From: Azospirillum thiophilum
GTDB taxonomy: Bacteria > Pseudomonadota > Alphaproteobacteria > Azospirillales > Azospirillaceae
Direction: 5' to 3'
Assembly (NCBI RefSeq): GCF_001305595.1
Contig: NZ_CP012401.1
Coordinates: 496,001 to 560,000 of the forward strand
Length of the DNA: 64,000 bases
Numbering within the stretch: the stretch's first letter is position 1; each line of letters opens with the position of its first letter. Of the stretch, positions 56,906-64,000 are shown one piece after another. Position numbers and translations under genes: made by a program. The notes under the pieces were generated by a model. The model did no database searches. It worked only from the letters and a program-made list of their open reading frames with translations, and had not been told where the DNA came from.

Positions 56906-59485
56906 TTACTCGTCACTGTCGCCCCCGTCCTCGCTGGTTTCATCGTCGATGTCGATTCGCAGGCCCTTGCCACGATGCCGGAGCAGAGCGAGGATCTCGT
57001 CGATCGCAGCATCGTGCTGAAGGCCGTACGACGTCTTCGCAATCTTCTCCTTGAACGCCTTCAACTGGCTCTCGATTTTCCGACCAACGTTCGCGGTGCC
57101 TTCATCCGACGCGTCCGGGTACAGGAAGTCGTGGCGTCGCATGCGATGGCGCAGTAGGAATGCGGTGAGACGCAGGGCGCCAGCGTACCTCTGCGGACGA
57201 CGATGATCGGCGCAGTCGTCGAGCATCGCCTTGGCGAACTCGGCCAGCGTGTCGGCCTGCTCCGGCATAAGGACCGCTCCAGCGGATTCGTGAAAGGCGA
57301 GGACATCCGCCGCCGCCTTCGCAATGTCGGAGTTCAGCGCCTTGCCGGAATTCATGCTGAGCCACGCCCGCTCAGACAGGAACGTGAACAGGACGGCCAG
57401 ATCGGCCTCGTCGCGCAGCACGCGCCCCATATACATGGTAGCGCGGCGATCTGGGGCGTTGTCGATGCACATCCGCCGGAACGATCCGCGAACCGTCGGC
57501 GGACAGGCGCCGAAAGTGAAGGTCGCGATTTTCCGTAGAACCCGAAGAACACTCTGCTGGGTGGGGGAGAGGGTGGGCGCGCCGAACAGGGCGCCGTAAT
57601 CGGAGTCGAGCTTCGCCAGAACCGCCTGGAGCAGATCGGTCCACCCCGGATCGGCCCCGATCGCGGCGGGCGGCCGCCCGTCGGACGAGAACAGGGTATA
57701 CGGCCGTCGGTCCGGATCGGCACCGCCGGTCGCGAACATTGGGGCGGCCCGCACTGCGAAGGTCTTCTCGAACCGACCACTGATGAACCTCTTGTAGGCC
57801 ATGGCATTGGCCGCGTCCGGTGCGCCGATCCGAAGAAAGTCGTAGAGATCCTTCCTCAAGGAGCCGCCGTTCGCGCGGACCCAGGTCCAGAGACAAATGT
57901 GCGCCTCCTGAGGGGTCACGATGGGGTAGCTTCCCTTGCCGTTCAGGATTTCCAGAATGGCGTCCCGATCCTGCTCAATCGCCTCCATGCCCCCCCAGTC
58001 GAGGAGAACCGGTGCGGTGCCGAGAGCCCCCGCTGCATCCGGACGGACTTCAACCCGCGCATGTCCCTGGGCCGGCACCTGCGTCACGTGGACGGCAACC
58101 CGGACGTCGGACATCGGAGGGTTCGCGAAGCGAACGAGGCTGTGCCGCGCTGCCGCCTCGTCCTGCTTCAACAAGTAGAATTCGAGTTCTTCCGTGCCTG
58201 CGGTAACTTCGAAGCGGTCGAGAAGCGACCGTTCGTAGGTCATGCCACCCTCGACACGCGCGCTCGGTTCGACGAGGTGGACGAAACAATGCCGTCCATC
58301 GCGGATGGCGTTGATCTCGATGGCGGGCAGGAAGTCGAAGTAGGAGGTCTGCCCAAGGGCGCGCCGGCGCCCGTAGACCGCACACCCAAGGGCGACGAGC
58401 CCGCGCTCCGGGGGAGCGGACACCACCGGCGAACCGTCCGGCCGAAGAGCGCGAATCGCTTCTGCGAGGATGGTCAGCGGAGTGGTCGCGTCGATGCCGT
58501 CCGCCAGTGCGGCGCCAGCCAGCGGTCCCTCGACGATGACAAGGCCAGCGTGCCGCAGTGCCGTCGCATGACGCTCGCAGAACGCGTGGATCGCGCGCGT
58601 CATGCCGACTGCGACCGGCTCGGGAAGCGTCCGACTGCCGTCGATCACCCGCCAGCATCCACCGGTGCCGCGCACGAGACCATCCACGGCATCAAGGCCG
58701 GCCATCGGGTTCCAGTAGCACCCGGTCGACCAAAGGATCTGGCTGGCCACGCCGGGATCGCCGTCCGCGTCGATCTCCGCGGCGGTCCGGAGTAGAGCGG
58801 CGAGGTTTCCACCATCGTAGTGGACGACGGTGCGCAGATCATCCCGCCGGCGCACCGGGACGACCGCCAGGGCACCGCCGAGTGGCAGGATCTCAAGTCG
58901 CAAGCCTGTGGCCGCGATGCCGTCAGGAAGGATCTGCACCACGATCGCCTCGGCGTCGTGCAGGTGTGCGAGTTCGTTCGGCGTTGCGTCCTCTCCCCAC
59001 CCGAGCACCGCGGCAACCGGTCGCCACAGCAGCTTCAGATCAAGGCCGACCCGACCGGCGCTCTCGATGAAGGCGTTGCGGACGTCCTCGTCGTACTCGG
59101 GGAGGTCGGGCACGGCCAGAACGCAACTGCGCACGCGCGGGGGGACAATGGAGCGGATATGGTGGCCGAGGACGAGGTCCAGCGCATAGCTCTCCGGGCC
59201 GGGGTGGCGCCCGATGCGCTGGATCATCGCGAGAACCGGCAGGCGCGGTTGCACGTCGGCGGCCTCGGGCGGCGACGGCCAGCCTCGGCCATGAAACGAC
59301 GCGATCGCCTCGTCGCCGGTCAACACGTGGTTGCTGCCTATGGGAACAACGACCGGTCCGGGTGGACCGACAAACGATTCGCGGCCCGCGCCGGCGATCA
59401 GGCAGCGATCACGAACGCCGTTCAGGTCCACTCCGACCGCCACCGCCGACGAGGCTGGCCGATCTCCGATGACGCTCCCGTCCAT
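56906..59485 (-). CDS. Hsp70/actin-fold ATPase-like protein
   Basis: An 859-residue protein from the ATG at 59485 (TAGGAGG upstream). The N-terminal 400 residues follow the Hsp70 pattern: VAVGVDLNG as the first phosphate loop, SCVLAVPDLPEYDED plus a helix to LWRPVAAVLG (Hsp70 VPAYF...NEPTAAA), and VIVEGPLAGAA at the adenosine motif. The second phosphate loop (DxGGGT) is not recognisable, so ATPase activity is uncertain. The C-terminal half has no chaperone substrate domain and ends in a very acidic tail (DIDDETSEDGGDSDE). Last gene of the operon. Role inferred as a regulator or scaffold. Confidence 0.7.
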   Translation of the reverse strand: MDGSVIGDRPASSAVAVGVDLNGVRDRCLIAGAGRESFVGPPGPVVVPIGSNHVLTGDEAIASFHGRGWPSPPEAADVQPRLPVLAMIQRIGRHPGPESYALDLVLGHHIRSIVPPRVRSCVLAVPDLPEYDEDVRNAFIESAGRVGLDLKLLWRPVAAVLGWGEDATPNELAHLHDAEAIVVQILPDGIAATGLRLEILPLGGALAVVPVRRRDDLRTVVHYDGGNLAALLRTAAEIDADGDPGVASQILWSTGCYWNPMAGLDAVDGLVRGTGGCWRVIDGSRTLPEPVAVGMTRAIHAFCERHATALRHAGLVIVEGPLAGAALADGIDATTPLTILAEAIRALRPDGSPVVSAPPERGLVALGCAVYGRRRALGQTSYFDFLPAIEINAIRDGRHCFVHLVEPSARVEGGMTYERSLLDRFEVTAGTEELEFYLLKQDEAAARHSLVRFANPPMSDVRVAVHVTQVPAQGHARVEVRPDAAGALGTAPVLLDWGGMEAIEQDRDAILEILNGKGSYPIVTPQEAHICLWTWVRANGGSLRKDLYDFLRIGAPDAANAMAYKRFISGRFEKTFAVRAAPMFATGGADPDRRPYTLFSSDGRPPAAIGADPGWTDLLQAVLAKLDSDYGALFGAPTLSPTQQSVLRVLRKIATFTFGACPPTVRGSFRRMCIDNAPDRRATMYMGRVLRDEADLAVLFTFLSERAWLSMNSGKALNSDIAKAAADVLAFHESAGAVLMPEQADTLAEFAKAMLDDCADHRRPQRYAGALRLTAFLLRHRMRRHDFLYPDASDEGTANVGRKIESQLKAFKEKIAKTSYGLQHDAAIDEILALLRHRGKGLRIDIDDETSEDGGDSDE

Positions 59486-59496
59486 CGCCCCACCTC

Positions 59497-61158
59497 CTAC
59501 CAATGCAACGATGTGATCGCGTCCTCAAGAACCATCGCGCCCATCTCCATGGTTTCCTCGATCATCTCGGCGGACGGCCCCATCGCGAGGCCATAGACGC
59601 GGCCCTGCTGCCCCCAGTCGGGGTTGGCCATGTCGAGGCTGGAGCGAATCACCAATCCGCGCACCTCCTCCCGGACGTCCCGGTAGCGCCGCTCCTCGTC
59701 GACGACGATCCGTAGGGCCTCGTCGGCGGACGCCATGAACTCCTGCAGCGCGATCGGCTCCGACCCGGTGCCGTGGATCGGCCAGACGCAGATGGCCGCT
59801 TGGCGCCCGGTCGCGCAATCCTCGACGGCGAGGACAATGGTGGCGCCCAGCGCGTGCTGCCATGGGCGAAGCGATGGATGGCCGTCCGGCAGGGTGGCGT
59901 CGAGGACGGAGATCGCCAGATCGCGGCCGGGACGCCGGAGGAGGAAGAGTCCGCTCTGCTGCGCCAGATCGCTCCAGCGGCCGCGGCCCTGCTCGCGCCG
60001 GATCCGCAGCGGGCTGAGCGCTACGGGGCGGCATCCCCGGATCCGCCCCAGGGCGATGTGGACGGAGAGCCGGACGAAGTCGCTCCACAGCCGGCGCTGC
60101 CAGCGCCACGTGTCGTCTTGGCGCCGCTCGTCGCCGAGGACCTCCTGATACGCCTTCCAGATGGACCGGTAGCGGGCGTCGTGCTGAAGCACGTAGTTGG
60201 GCGTGACGGGATGGGTGGGGTCCGCTATCCCCTGGGCCTCAAGCTCGCGCCAGGTGCGGCGGCACAGGCCGGCATAGGCGGCGACCAAGCGGTAACGCTC
60301 ACTCGCCGCGTAGCGCTTGTTGGCGCGCAGGTAGCCGTTAGCCTCCATCGTCGAGTGGCGCAGCAGGTCCTTGAGGACGCGGTTCTCAAGGGTGTTCAAG
60401 TTCTCCTCGCGGGCGATCCCGAGCACCGCCTGGCGCGGGCCGGCCTTCTCCTCGATCGACGTGCCGGGCTGCCTGATCAGCCAGTCGATGCATCCCTTGT
60501 CGATCTCCTGAACGCGATCAAGCGGCATGGGGCGGCGGACACGGGCGAGCACCCGGCGGGGGTGCTGAGCAACCTCCATCAGGACGCGGCGGTAGGTTTC
60601 GGCGTGCTCGACGATGAGTTCCTTCGGGGCGTCGAGCGCGTTCGCCTCGGTGGTGGTCCAGGCGGCGGCAATGCGCGACCACGCGGCCACGCCGCCCGCG
60701 GGGCGCTCGCCGTCCGACGCCTCGGCCTCGCGGATCCGTGACAGCACTTTCAGGATGAAGTCTTGAATGCGGTCGCCATCGTTAGCCGGTGCGTCGGATT
60801 GCCGCTTCTGTGGCTTCGCCAAGTAGCCGTCGAGTTCGATGGACGCCGCCATCTCGGTATCCGGGGCTCCGATGGCGAGCGCCAGGGTGCGCTCCTCGGG
60901 CCGGATACCGGACGGCAGGGCATGCATTGCGAACCGGTCCTGCGCCCAGTCGAAAGGTGCCCCCTCCTGCTGCATGCGCAGGCGACGGCCGGCGACAAGC
61001 ACGCGCGCGGCGGTGGGGATGGCGAGCATGAGGCCATGGGCGGCCATCACCTGTGCTGTCGCGCCGTCGCGCAGCGGGACGCGGGGTGCAGCACCGCTGA
61101 TCGGCGTCTCTGCGTAGAGACCCCACGGTACCGTGAGCAGGAAAGGGAGAGCCGGCAT
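59497..61158 (-). CDS. DUF2357-like protein, probable partner of the McrB-type ATPase
   Basis: A 553-residue protein whose ATG overlaps the previous stop (TGATG). The block EENLNTLENRVLKDLLRHST (motif at residues 253-260) matches the DUF2357 signature found in proteins that pair with McrB-type ATPases, in the position McrC holds in McrBC. The N-terminal 230 residues are mixed; the middle is helical and Arg-rich. The C-terminal part (LAISVLDATLPDGH, AAICVWPIHG) is beta-rich, but I cannot identify a clear PD-(D/E)xK nuclease set, so nuclease activity is unproven. Confidence 0.7.
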   Translation of the reverse strand: MPALPFLLTVPWGLYAETPISGAAPRVPLRDGATAQVMAAHGLMLAIPTAARVLVAGRRLRMQQEGAPFDWAQDRFAMHALPSGIRPEERTLALAIGAPDTEMAASIELDGYLAKPQKRQSDAPANDGDRIQDFILKVLSRIREAEASDGERPAGGVAAWSRIAAAWTTTEANALDAPKELIVEHAETYRRVLMEVAQHPRRVLARVRRPMPLDRVQEIDKGCIDWLIRQPGTSIEEKAGPRQAVLGIAREENLNTLENRVLKDLLRHSTMEANGYLRANKRYAASERYRLVAAYAGLCRRTWRELEAQGIADPTHPVTPNYVLQHDARYRSIWKAYQEVLGDERRQDDTWRWQRRLWSDFVRLSVHIALGRIRGCRPVALSPLRIRREQGRGRWSDLAQQSGLFLLRRPGRDLAISVLDATLPDGHPSLRPWQHALGATIVLAVEDCATGRQAAICVWPIHGTGSEPIALQEFMASADEALRIVVDEERRYRDVREEVRGLVIRSSLDMANPDWGQQGRVYGLAMGPSAEMIEETMEMGAMVLEDAITSLHW

Positions 61159-63368
61159 CAGACGGTCCTTCGCACTCCGCGCCAGTTGAAGGTCTGTCCT
61201 GAGGCGTCATCGATCATTGCCTCACCAAAAGCCTTGGCAAGAACTTGATCTTTGAGATCCTCAGTCACAAGACGCTGGAGTTTTTCGAGGTGTCCGCGAT
61301 TATTTTCGAGTTCAATGCCTCGCAATTTTGGAAGAATGCGCTGTTCAATCTGGTCTGCAAAGGCAATGCGAGCAACATCCTGATCATCTGAATCAGGGTA
61401 ATTGGCGACATACGACAGGATGGCTTGGTTCACGCGATGAGCAAATGGACGGCCCATGCTATCCATCAATGCATTCAAACGACGCATCCAGTTTTCTGCA
61501 TTTGTTTTCACCGAATCCGGCAGATCCCCAAAGCGGCGGCACCAGCTCCGCCATTGCTTCTCCGGAAGATGCGCGTCAAACGTGTTGTCTTTGTCTTCGG
61601 GCGGCTCATTGGCGAGGGTTTCGGGCCGCGGGAAACGCAATAGGTTCGAACGGTCGAGCACCTTGTCCGAGAGCGAGAGTGTCGACTCGTCCTCGTTCAT
61701 GCTGCCGACGAAGAGGATGTTGTGGCCGGGATACAGGCCGCGGACACGTTTGCCGATCCGTCCGAGGTCGAGCTGGAGGCTCAGCTTTCGGACGCGGTCC
61801 TCGGTCTCGGTCCCGGGCATCGGGCGACCCTCGAGGCCACTGAGGAATTCGGAGAAGTAGTACTCGACGCGGGCCAGATTCATCTCGTCGAGGAGCACCA
61901 GCATCATGTGCCCATGGAAGGGGCGCGCCCGATCCGGCCAATTGACGGGGTCGAGATGCACCATCGCGCGGGCGAGGTCGGTCGCCTTGTATGTCTTCTC
62001 GAGGTAATTGTAGAAACCGAGGATGTCCTGAGGCCCGTCCCAGCGCGGTTGCACCGCGACCTTGAGGAAGTGCAGCCCCATCGCCTCGGAGTACCGCCGC
62101 GGCAACTGACTCTTGCCGGTGCCGGAGACGCCGGAGAGAACGGTGATCGGACTGATCGGGGACACCTTGAGGGAAGTGTGGAATGCCTTGAGAGTCCGCT
62201 CCGGGAACGAGAGCTTGAGGGCAGCGAGGTGCCTGCGGACACCGTCCAACGCGTCGCGCTCGTCAGTGCGCGTCCGACTCTTGGCCATCGCCGGCTTGAC
62301 ACGGCCGTCCTCATCCTCTTCGCCAAGGCACTCGGGAACCCGCTCGAGGTCAAGGGGCGGCGTCTTGGCGTCCGCGTCGGAGCCGCCGGCGTGTTCGCCA
62401 CGCAGACGCAGGATCTCCGCTTCCAGGGCGGCGGCCCGCACATGGAGGATTGCGACGCTCCGCTCGGCCTGCGCCACCTCCTCTTGTATGCGTTTCAGGA
62501 CCGAGACAGCCTCGACGGATGCCTTTTCTGCATCGGCCAGAAGGTCCCGCTGCACCGCGGCAGCGTCCTGGGCGGCGGCGGCAGCCCGGTCCGCCGCGTC
62601 GACCCGCTCTTGGGCGTCCCGGATCCGCGCCTCGATGGCCGCGATCTCACCGTCTCCAGCATGTGCTTGCTGCCGGAGCTCTGCGATGCGGTCCTCCAAC
62701 TCGTTGGTAGCGTTGCGGACCGCGTCGAGGTACTTGCGGGCCGCCTCCGCCTGGGCCGCCGCTTCGGTGACTCCGAGTTCGACCATCTGCAGTTCGTCGC
62801 GCTTTGCCTGCAGATCGCCGTTCGTCCGGTCGAGGTCCTCCTGCGCCTTCGCCTTGGCGTCGGCGAGTGCATGGATCGCCGTCTCGATGTCGCCGATGTG
62901 TTTCTCGGCATCATCGATGCGCGCTTCGCGACGCCCGAGTTCCTCGAGACGTTCCTCCTTGTCCCGGAGGTCCCGCTCAACCTCGGCGAGGCGCTGGAAC
63001 TTCTCGGCCAGCTCGGCGGAGATCTCCTCAGCTCGGCGTGCCTCGTCCTTGGAGGCTTCAATGTCCACGCGGATCGCCGACAGACGCTCCTCCTCGGCTT
63101 GGCGGACGGCGCGGACTCGTTCGAGTTCGACCAGCGCCTCGCGGGCCTCCCGACGCCGTTCCTCCTCCGACAGCTCGATGAGCGTCAATTCTTCGCGCTT
63201 GGCAGAGAGACGCGCCGCAACCTCCTCCAGAAAGGCGGCGGCCGGCACACGCTTGAGGACCATGCCGTTGGCGTACAGGGCCACGCCGCCGATGACCACG
63301 GCGGCGAACGCCAGGAGCGCGCCGATCAGGAACAGGGCGGGGGTGAAGCCGGGATCGATGAGGTCCAT
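61158..63368 (-). CDS. membrane-anchored coiled-coil McrB-type AAA+ protein
   Basis: A 736-residue protein; the ATG at 63368 follows AAGGAG, and the upstream frame is rejected. One transmembrane helix at 9-33 (TPALFLIGALLAFAAVVIGG), then a Glu/Ala/Arg-rich coiled coil from about 45 to 350. The AAA+ domain of the McrB type follows: Walker A GVSGTGKS at 413-420, QPRWDGPQDILGFYN, Walker B LLDEMN with Asp494-Glu495, and SMNEDES at 557-562, where GTP-using McrB has an NTAD motif. ATP is therefore the more likely fuel. It should be fixed to the inner membrane with the motor inside the cell. Confidence 0.85.
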   Translation of the reverse strand: MDLIDPGFTPALFLIGALLAFAAVVIGGVALYANGMVLKRVPAAAFLEEVAARLSAKREELTLIELSEEERRREAREALVELERVRAVRQAEEERLSAIRVDIEASKDEARRAEEISAELAEKFQRLAEVERDLRDKEERLEELGRREARIDDAEKHIGDIETAIHALADAKAKAQEDLDRTNGDLQAKRDELQMVELGVTEAAAQAEAARKYLDAVRNATNELEDRIAELRQQAHAGDGEIAAIEARIRDAQERVDAADRAAAAAQDAAAVQRDLLADAEKASVEAVSVLKRIQEEVAQAERSVAILHVRAAALEAEILRLRGEHAGGSDADAKTPPLDLERVPECLGEEDEDGRVKPAMAKSRTRTDERDALDGVRRHLAALKLSFPERTLKAFHTSLKVSPISPITVLSGVSGTGKSQLPRRYSEAMGLHFLKVAVQPRWDGPQDILGFYNYLEKTYKATDLARAMVHLDPVNWPDRARPFHGHMMLVLLDEMNLARVEYYFSEFLSGLEGRPMPGTETEDRVRKLSLQLDLGRIGKRVRGLYPGHNILFVGSMNEDESTLSLSDKVLDRSNLLRFPRPETLANEPPEDKDNTFDAHLPEKQWRSWCRRFGDLPDSVKTNAENWMRRLNALMDSMGRPFAHRVNQAILSYVANYPDSDDQDVARIAFADQIEQRILPKLRGIELENNRGHLEKLQRLVTEDLKDQVLAKAFGEAMIDDASGQTFNWRGVRRTV

Positions 63369-63393
63369 CGGGAAAAGCTCCTTGGCGGCGCAA

Positions 63394-64000
63394 TCAGCGG
63401 GCGGGCGAGGCCGGTTGCAGTTCGACGGCTGGCGTGACCACCGCGCCGGGAACGGGAGAGGTGGGTTGGAAGGACGTGCCCTGGACAGGTGTCGCCAGCT
63501 TGGCCGCCTTTTCTTCCAAGAGCTTGATGCGGGCCTCGGCGGCCAGGGCGGCGCTCTCGGCTTCCTGACGGCGCCCTTCCGCACGCGCCGCAGCCTCGCT
63601 GGCTACGGCGCGGCGTCGCTCCGCCTCGTCGCGTTCGGTCCGGGCGACGGCGAGAGCTTTTTCTCGTTCATCCAACTCCTGGCGAACCGACTGCAACCGG
63701 TCCACCTCCGCCCGCATTCGCGCGACCTCCTCGGCGACGCGGTCGCGCGCGCCACGGCTTTCGGCGGCTTGCCCTTCGGCAGTGCGAGCCCCGGCCTGGG
63801 CGGTCTCAAGCTCCTTCTGGGCGACCTCGAACTTCTTGGCCACCTCGGCCAGCCGCCCCGTCGCTGCGCGCGTCTTCTCCTCGGTGTCGCGGGCCTGCCG
63901 TTCGGCATCATCGCGCCGCCGTTCCAGATCGGCCATTGCGTCGCGCGCCTTTTGGCCGGCCGCAGCGTCACGGTCGCGTTCGGCGCGGGCACCATCGGCC
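63394..64000 (-). CDS. coiled-coil protein (5' end outside window)
   Basis: The frame runs in from beyond base 64000; the ATG at 63936 is internal to it. At least 201 codons are visible, almost entirely an Ala/Glu/Arg heptad coiled coil (RRRDDAERQARDTEEKTRAA, AKKFEVAQKELETAQAGART). It ends in a Pro/Val-rich tail (TSPVPGAVVTPAVELQPASP). It precedes the AAA+ gene by 25 bases on the same strand. The coiled coil resembles that of the next protein, so the two may pair. Start and N-terminal domain are unknown. Confidence 0.75.
   Translation of the reverse strand, partial: ADGARAERDRDAAAGQKARDAMADLERRRDDAERQARDTEEKTRAATGRLAEVAKKFEVAQKELETAQAGARTAEGQAAESRGARDRVAEEVARMRAEVDRLQSVRQELDEREKALAVARTERDEAERRRAVASEAAARAEGRRQEAESAALAAEARIKLLEEKAAKLATPVQGTSFQPTSPVPGAVVTPAVELQPASPAR

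Overview
The window looks like a chromosome or chromid segment of a high-GC alphaproteobacterium, most likely Azospirillum or a close Rhodospirillales relative. The evidence is the strongly GC-biased third codon positions, an aroA-cmk-rpsA operon beside a FYDLN-acid (TIGR02300-type) gene, a B12-dependent NrdJ ribonucleotide reductase, a pyruvate phosphate dikinase and a sucAB operon. The genus is inferred from protein character and gene order; no database was searched.

Layout. Positions 1-32529 are mostly core genome: sucA (5' end outside the window) and sucB; a lipase-like gene facing a YopT-like cysteine protease gene; a PAS protein followed by formyl-CoA transferase; several small conserved genes; hrpB; an AT-rich two-gene insertion (dGTPase plus nucleotidyltransferase, 14126-16313) with an orphan antitoxin-like gene; ppdK; a PAS/GAF/GGDEF/EAL protein; nrdJ; a PRC-barrel protein; rpsA-cmk-aroA; the FYDLN gene; and tRNA-Ala(GGC).

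From the tRNA 3' end (32529) to the window end the sequence is accessory. It holds a truncated IS5-type transposase, a tyrosine integrase with an Xis-like partner, an array of five 22-bp direct repeats resembling plasmid iterons, a KfrA-like plasmid DNA-binding protein with a repeat cluster in its promoter region, a serine-resolvase-like protein lacking key catalytic arginines, an operon of six overlapping small unknown genes containing two apparent paralogue pairs, a relic IS3 transposase, and an HTH gene followed by two large tyrosine recombinases (the second frameshifted). Positions 48652-56799 are a three-level nest of insertion sequences: an IS66 element interrupted by a second IS66 element that is itself interrupted by an IS21 element. 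Each level keeps a perfect target-site duplication.

The last 7 kb (56906 to beyond 64000, minus strand) is the most striking part: a coiled-coil protein, a membrane-anchored coiled-coil McrB-type AAA+ protein, a DUF2357-like protein and an Hsp70/actin-fold protein in one tightly packed operon. It looks like a multi-subunit, defence-type NTPase system related to McrBC, in a composition I do not recognise as a named system. With the AT-rich dGTPase-nucleotidyltransferase pair, it is the best candidate here for undescribed biology.
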